Assembly: GCF_022023855.1 (NCBI RefSeq) | Contig: NZ_CP059450.1 | Location: 1,851,001-1,915,000 of the forward strand | Origin: Azospirillum brasilense | GTDB taxonomy: Bacteria > Pseudomonadota > Alphaproteobacteria > Azospirillales > Azospirillaceae | Reading direction: 5' to 3' | Length of the DNA stretch: 64,000 nt | Shown here: positions 60,740-64,000 of the stretch, piece by piece | How positions within the stretch are numbered: position 1 is the first letter of the stretch | Layout: each line of letters opens with the position of its first letter | Notes under the pieces: model-generated | The model's input: the letters and a program-made list of their open reading frames with translations, nothing else | The model's database searches: none | Told to the model about the DNA's origin: nothing | Program-made: the position numbers and the translations under genes

Positions 60740-60868
60740 CTACACGGGCTCCTGCGGCTCGCCGGGCATGGGCGGAGCCTCCACCGGCTCGTCCGGCGGG
60801 GCGTCGGGTGGCAGCGGCATGGGGATCGGCACGTCGGGTTCCTGCCGGGGTGGCGGGTAGGGGCTCAT
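60740..60868 (-). CDS. Small proline-rich protein
   Basis: Product of 42 aa beginning MSPYPPPRQEPD, almost entirely Pro, Glu, Asp and hydrophobic residues. GGAGACCGGAC before the ATG is a good ribosome site, the main support that it is translated. No domain can be assigned. A longer frame from 60946 has no better start. Confidence 0.4.
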   Translation of the reverse strand: MSPYPPPRQEPDVPIPMPLPPDAPPDEPVEAPPMPGEPQEPV

Positions 60869-61022
60869 GTCCGGTCTCCGGTGATGGGGATGGGGCCGTC
60901 TTGTGGAAACACCGCCCCGCCGCAATCGCTCCATCGGTTGCGCCACTGGTGCGGCGCATGACCAAAATCAAAGCGGCGGCCCGGATCATCGCGGACAATG
61001 CCCGCGAAAGGATCGCCCGCCC

Positions 61023-61523
61023 ATGCCCAGAAGCTTCATTCTCGCTCCGCTTGCCAAGACCCAGGCCGATCAGGCGCTGCCCGTCGTCCAGACCCTGCAC
61101 CGTGACATGACGCTGGACGAGTGGCGGCAGGTGGCCGCCCTGTTCCTGCAGGACGGCGGCGACGGCGGGGTGATGGCCTGCGAGATGAGCGACGGGCACA
61201 TCCGCGGCCTGTTCTGCTACCGCGTCAGCGCCGAAGGAATGATCCGCGTGCTGACCGTGCCGATCTTCATCGCGGTGGGGCTGTTCGACGCGGCGGTGAC
61301 CTCGGCGGCGCAGGCCGACGGCATCGACCTTCTGGCGCGCAAGCTGGGCTGCTCGTCGGTGGTGGTGGACGAGCGCGGCTGCGTCGTGGCGGCGACGGCG
61401 CCGAAGCTCGACGCCGCCGGCCTGTTCGGCCGGCTGGGCTATCGCCGGGTCGGGCAGGCCTTCGTGAAGGACGTGGCGGCGGGGTTCGGCGGCGACGGCT
61501 ACCCGGTGGCGGGCAGGGCCTGA
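61023..61523 (+). CDS. Hypothetical protein, possible GNAT-like fold
   Basis: Product of 166 aa. The pattern of a predicted helix-strand series ending in GLFGRLGYRRVGQAFVKDV is reminiscent of the last strands of GNAT acetyltransferases, with MACEMSDGHIRGLFCYRV in the position of the central hairpin. However, the acetyl-CoA motif R/Q-x-x-G-x-G/A is not visible, so catalytic activity is doubtful. ATG 61023 follows GAAAGGATCG; a longer frame from 60903 lacks support. It is convergent with the Fnr gene. Confidence 0.55.
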   Translation: MPRSFILAPLAKTQADQALPVVQTLHRDMTLDEWRQVAALFLQDGGDGGVMACEMSDGHIRGLFCYRVSAEGMIRVLTVPIFIAVGLFDAAVTSAAQADGIDLLARKLGCSSVVVDERGCVVAATAPKLDAAGLFGRLGYRRVGQAFVKDVAAGFGGDGYPVAGRA

Positions 61524-61540
61524 AGGAATGGAGCGGAGGA

Positions 61541-62305
61541 TCAGGCGGCGGCTTCGAGCACCGCCGGGTTCTCGATGCGGATGCGGTCGTTGGTCAGGCG
61601 GGTGATCGCCCCGGCGACTTCCAGCTTGCGCAGCACGCGCGACAGCGTTTCGGGGCGCAGGCCGAGATAGGCGCCGATGTCCACCTTCGGCATGGGAAGG
61701 AAGACGCTGGGCGTGCCGTCGGCCAGGGGGCGTGACCGCCGCGACAAGGCGAGGAGGAAACTGGACACCCGCTCCACCGCCGTCTTGCAGCCGAGCAGCA
61801 GGATCTGGTCCTGCGCCGCCGACAACTCGACCGAGGTCATGGCGAGCAGCCGGCCCTGAACCGCCGGGTGCCGCTCCATCAGGCGGCGCAGCGCCGTCCG
61901 CGACATGCGGCAGACGGTGGAGGCGGTGACGGTCTCGGCGGTGTAGGCGTAGCCGGTGCCCACGGCCAGCCCGATCACGTCGCCCGCGGTGGCGAACCCG
62001 GTGATCTGCTGCCGCCCGTCCGGCAGGGTCTTGTAGAGCTTCAGCATGCCCGACATGACGGTGAAGACGGCCTCGGCCTCCTCCCCCTCCATCACCACGG
62101 GGGTCGCCGACAGCAGATCCAGCGGGCGGGACGTCGTCGACAGGTCCGGCAGGTCCCCGGCGGTCAGGGCGCCGCAAAGCCCCTTGCTCCGCGCCGAGCA
62201 GCCGGCGCAGCGGCCGGTCACCGTCTCCGCCGCCCGCGTCGGAGGAGCGGAAATCGGCGGCGGGACAATGGCTGCGGTGGTGGCGGCGGCGACGGAGAAG
62301 GTCAT
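61541..62305 (-). CDS. fnr: Crp/Fnr-family oxygen-responsive regulator (FnrN type)
   Basis: Product of 254 aa. Cys33, Cys36 and Cys44 (CX2CX7C) plus Cys132 match the four 4Fe-4S ligands of FnrN/AadR-type sensors, so DNA binding should occur when oxygen is low. A cyclic-nucleotide-like beta barrel (GEEAEAVFTVMSGMLKLYK) is followed by a dimer helix and a Crp-type helix-turn-helix (VDIGAYLGLRPETLSRVLR); the E-x-x-S-R recognition helix is that of Fnr proteins, which bind TTGAT-N4-ATCAA. A near-perfect copy of this site lies 134 bases upstream (62439-62452), suggesting autoregulation. Confidence 0.9.
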   Translation of the reverse strand: MTFSVAAATTAAIVPPPISAPPTRAAETVTGRCAGCSARSKGLCGALTAGDLPDLSTTSRPLDLLSATPVVMEGEEAEAVFTVMSGMLKLYKTLPDGRQQITGFATAGDVIGLAVGTGYAYTAETVTASTVCRMSRTALRRLMERHPAVQGRLLAMTSVELSAAQDQILLLGCKTAVERVSSFLLALSRRSRPLADGTPSVFLPMPKVDIGAYLGLRPETLSRVLRKLEVAGAITRLTNDRIRIENPAVLEAAA

Positions 62306-62438
62306 GGCTGTACCCCTGGGCTGTCTCGCTTCGGCGCCACGGAACGGCGCGCTCGCTTAGGACGTCCGGCCCAGACCGAAGCATCAGACTAAGGTCTTGG
62401 AACCGAGCCAAAGGTATGAGCTATGACCAGGGCCCGCC

Positions 62439-62452
62439 CTGATCTGGATCAA
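62439..62452 (-). promoter_or_regulatory. Candidate Fnr box
   Basis: On the minus strand TTGATCCAGATCAG matches TTGAT-N4-ATCAA at 9 of 10 fixed positions. It lies upstream of the fnr gene and downstream of the coiled-coil gene; autoregulation of fnr is the simplest reading. Confidence 0.6.
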
Positions 62453-62496
62453 CCGGACCCGGCATCGGTCCGGCGATGGGGCGACCGGACAGAGCA

Positions 62497-62522
62497 ACGG
62501 CCCGGAGGGTGGTCCGGGCCGT
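62497..62522 (-). terminator. Hairpin after the coiled-coil gene
   Basis: A perfect 10-bp stem ACGGCCCGGA / TCCGGGCCGT with a 6-base loop lies 22 bases after the stop at 62544. The following minus-strand sequence (TGCTCTGT) is only weakly T-rich. Confidence 0.45.
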
Positions 62523-62543
62523 GAGGCCTGTTCCCGCTGAGGT

Positions 62544-62885
62544 TCAGAGGGTCCGGCCGGGCCGTCCGCGCGGCGGGAAGCGGCTGGAGGTGGCGCGCAT
62601 GGTGCCGTCCGCCATCGGCATGGCGCCGGATTCCGCGTCCTCATCATCGTCGCGGGGGCGACGGGACTCGCGGTCCGTCACCCGGGCCGCCTCGGCGCGG
62701 GAGATCGAGGATTCCAGTTCGCGGATGCGCGCCTGCAGGCTGCCGACGACCGCAGCGCCCGCCTGACGGGACTTGAACTGTTCGAGATCCTGCTTCAGGC
62801 GGAGCAGTTGATTCTTCTGTTCCGGGAGGCTCGGCCCGTCGCGGCGCTTCGTCACGCGATAGACTTTTTCGTCGAATCGGTTCAC
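62544..62885 (-). CDS. Small coiled-coil protein
   Basis: Product of 113 aa. GTG 62885 is chosen because AGGAG stands 8 bases upstream; the in-frame start at 62939 has no site. After a basic start (VNRFDEKVYRVTKRR), residues about 28-75 form a strong heptad pattern (QKNQLLRLKQDLEQFKSRQ, LQARIRELESSISRAEAA). The tail is charged and Arg/Pro-rich. No family recognised. It could act as a cytoplasmic dimeric structural or accessory protein. Confidence 0.6.
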   Translation of the reverse strand: MNRFDEKVYRVTKRRDGPSLPEQKNQLLRLKQDLEQFKSRQAGAAVVGSLQARIRELESSISRAEAARVTDRESRRPRDDDEDAESGAMPMADGTMRATSSRFPPRGRPGRTL

Positions 62886-63005
62886 TGCGTTTCTCCTGTC
62901 TGCTCTTAAGCAGATTGGGTCGACGCGCCGCTGCACCATCGTTCGAATGGGATAGGCCCTGCATTTCCACCTTTGGTGGCAGCGACGGCGTCGTCCTTCC
63001 GGCGC

Positions 63006-63491
63006 TCAGGGCATCCGCTCGTTGACGCTCCGCTCGGCGGCTACCGCGGCGGCCAGGGCGTCGCGGTAGCGGCGCAGCCGCGCGTAGGTCGGCCAGGCCA
63101 TGCCGACCAGCGGGTCGCACCAGTGCACCAGCACCATCAGCCCCATCCCGGCGAAGCCGCCGATCAGCGTGCCCGAGAGCAGGCCGGGCAGGGCGCCCAG
63201 GATCCACGGATCGGACAGCCGTCCGGCGTCGTAGGCCTGCAGACCCGCCATCCCCAGCGTGGCCGCCAGGGCGAGCAGGACCCCGACACGGCCCGGCGCG
63301 TACCAGATCCGCAAGTCGTCCCGGGTCAGGCCGTAATCTTCAGGGACCGGTCGCGCCGCAGCCTCCGCGGCGCCGTCCGGGCGCGCGTCGCCATTCCGGG
63401 ACGTTCCGGTCACCTCCACCGGCGTTCCGCCCCCTTCGATCACCCGCCAGCGCCGCCGTGGGCAGTTGCCATCGTCTTCCAACCGTTCCAT
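63006..63491 (-). CDS. Membrane protein with two predicted helices
   Basis: Product of 161 aa. A charged N-terminal region (about 1-60) is followed by VGVLLALAATLGMAGLQAY and ALPGLLSGTLIGGFAGMGLMVLVHW, a probable hairpin with both ends cytoplasmic, then an Arg/Ala-rich amphipathic tail. ATG 63491 is favoured because conserved-looking sequence begins there. Function unknown. Confidence 0.55.
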   Translation of the reverse strand: MERLEDDGNCPRRRWRVIEGGGTPVEVTGTSRNGDARPDGAAEAAARPVPEDYGLTRDDLRIWYAPGRVGVLLALAATLGMAGLQAYDAGRLSDPWILGALPGLLSGTLIGGFAGMGLMVLVHWCDPLVGMAWPTYARLRRYRDALAAAVAAERSVNERMP

Positions 63492-63558
63492 TGCGCGATA
63501 TTGCGCGGGTGGAGGGGATTCGGCAACGGCGCTGTTTCGCGGTGCTCTCGCCCGGAGT

Positions 63559-63768
63559 TCAGCCGGGGCGGCCTTCCGCCGACCCGGTGCCGGCAGCCGG
63601 CCGGAATCCACCATCGGACAGCATGGCCTCGCAGTCCGCCTCCCGGGCGTACTTCACGATGCTGCCGTCGGCCAGCCGCAGATCATAGGATGGATGCCCA
63701 CCCAGGGTCCGCGCGATCACCATGGCGTCCTGCCCATGATGCCGGACCTTCGTGCCCAGTCGCAGCAT
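63559..63768 (-). CDS. Small hypothetical protein
   Basis: Product of 69 aa. It reads LRLGTKVRHHGQDAMVIART, then GHPSYDLRLADGSIVKYA, a compact all-beta pattern resembling small SH3-like or KOW-like domains that bind nucleic acid or protein. That is only a structural guess. It runs in the same direction as the membrane-protein gene. No recognised family. Confidence 0.5.
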   Translation of the reverse strand: MLRLGTKVRHHGQDAMVIARTLGGHPSYDLRLADGSIVKYAREADCEAMLSDGGFRPAAGTGSAEGRPG

Positions 63769-63916
63769 GGTTACAACCCCCGCATCCCGTGTTTCGTTAA
63801 CGAAACCTTACCTCGGGTTGCCGTCAACGGACGAGCAACAAAAAGAGGCATTGGAATGGGGCGGCGAACCGCGATGTTGGGACGGTGTGTTGTGTGGGGA
63901 GAGAGATAAGGTGGTT

Positions 63917-63990
63917 TGGTTGGGGGACTAGGATTCGAACCTAGGTAGCCAGAGTCAGAGTCTGGAGTCCTACCGCTAGACGATCCCCCA
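63917..63990 (-). tRNA. tRNA-Gln (anticodon CUG)
   Basis: A full cloverleaf on the minus strand: acceptor TGGGGGA/TCCCCCA, D arm GTC...GAC with AGCGGTAG loop, anticodon stem CCAGA/TCTGG with loop CTCTGAC (anticodon CTG, reading CAG), T arm CTAGG-TTCGAAT-CCTAG, discriminator A and encoded CCA at 63919-63917. The U1-A72 pair is typical of glutamine tRNAs. Confidence 0.95.
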
Positions 63991-64000
63991 ATGGTGGTCC

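Overview
The window is very GC-rich (strong G/C third-position bias) and looks like chromosome or a large replicon of an alphaproteobacterium of the Azospirillum/Rhodospirillales type. That placement is an inference from gene content: a mitochondrial SUV3-like helicase, an FnrN-type regulator with a CX2CX7C motif, ispE next to a long TPR protein, ETF-ubiquinone oxidoreductase, and a large set of TPR-glycosyltransferases. One tRNA (Gln, CUG) lies at the right edge. I see no rRNA, CRISPR array or prophage.

Layout. 1-8312: a divergent LysR/D-tartrate dehydratase pair, a tiny exported protein with an exceptionally strong Shine-Dalgarno, a Tat-exported beta-carbonic-anhydrase-like protein, a hybrid PAS histidine kinase, tyrS and a PA0069-type radical SAM protein. 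8445-28783: a 20-kb island of ten glycosyltransferase genes, nine of them fused to tetratricopeptide repeats. The catalytic modules look like families GT2, GT4, GT9-like, GT11, GT17 and GT41 (SPINDLY/O-GlcNAc-transferase type), and two proteins carry two or three different catalytic domains. 29286-36266: a cysteine-free giant secreted protein (2326 aa) with an unusual N-terminal repeat, Ig/cadherin-like domains, five near-identical Ig-like repeats and 22 RTX nonapeptides. It is divergent from the last glycosyltransferase across an AT-rich intergenic region. 36435-40529: a four-gene operon (CoA-transferase, MaoC-type hydratase, CitE-like lyase, acyl-CoA dehydrogenase) resembling itaconate/C5-dicarboxylate degradation clusters. 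40935-46592: a membrane protein, a LysR regulator and a divergent periplasmic molybdenum aldehyde oxidoreductase operon (paoABC). 46714-48248: a glycine-zipper envelope protein, an IS630 remnant and a LysE-type exporter. 48269-63990: mostly housekeeping genes, comprising ispE, a TPR protein, a phosphotransferase, moaB, a lytic transglycosylase, family-4 uracil-DNA glycosylase, ETF-QO, the SUV3-like helicase, an Fnr regulator with a candidate Fnr box, several small hypothetical proteins and tRNA-Gln.

How the parts may work together (inference). The TPR-glycosyltransferases have no visible export signals and look cytoplasmic, which suits glycosylation of proteins (flagellin or adhesin) or surface-glycan building blocks. 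The neighbouring Thr-rich RTX/Ig adhesin is a natural candidate substrate. No polysaccharide polymerase, flippase or type I secretion genes are in the window. moaB could serve the molybdenum enzyme PaoABC. The acyl-CoA dehydrogenase could pass electrons through ETF to the ETF-QO encoded later.

Three places break otherwise clean reading frames: near 12207, at 26717-26720 and near 45549. Two lie at or next to C4 runs. They may be assembly errors, true pseudogenes or switching sites, and the sequence alone cannot decide.
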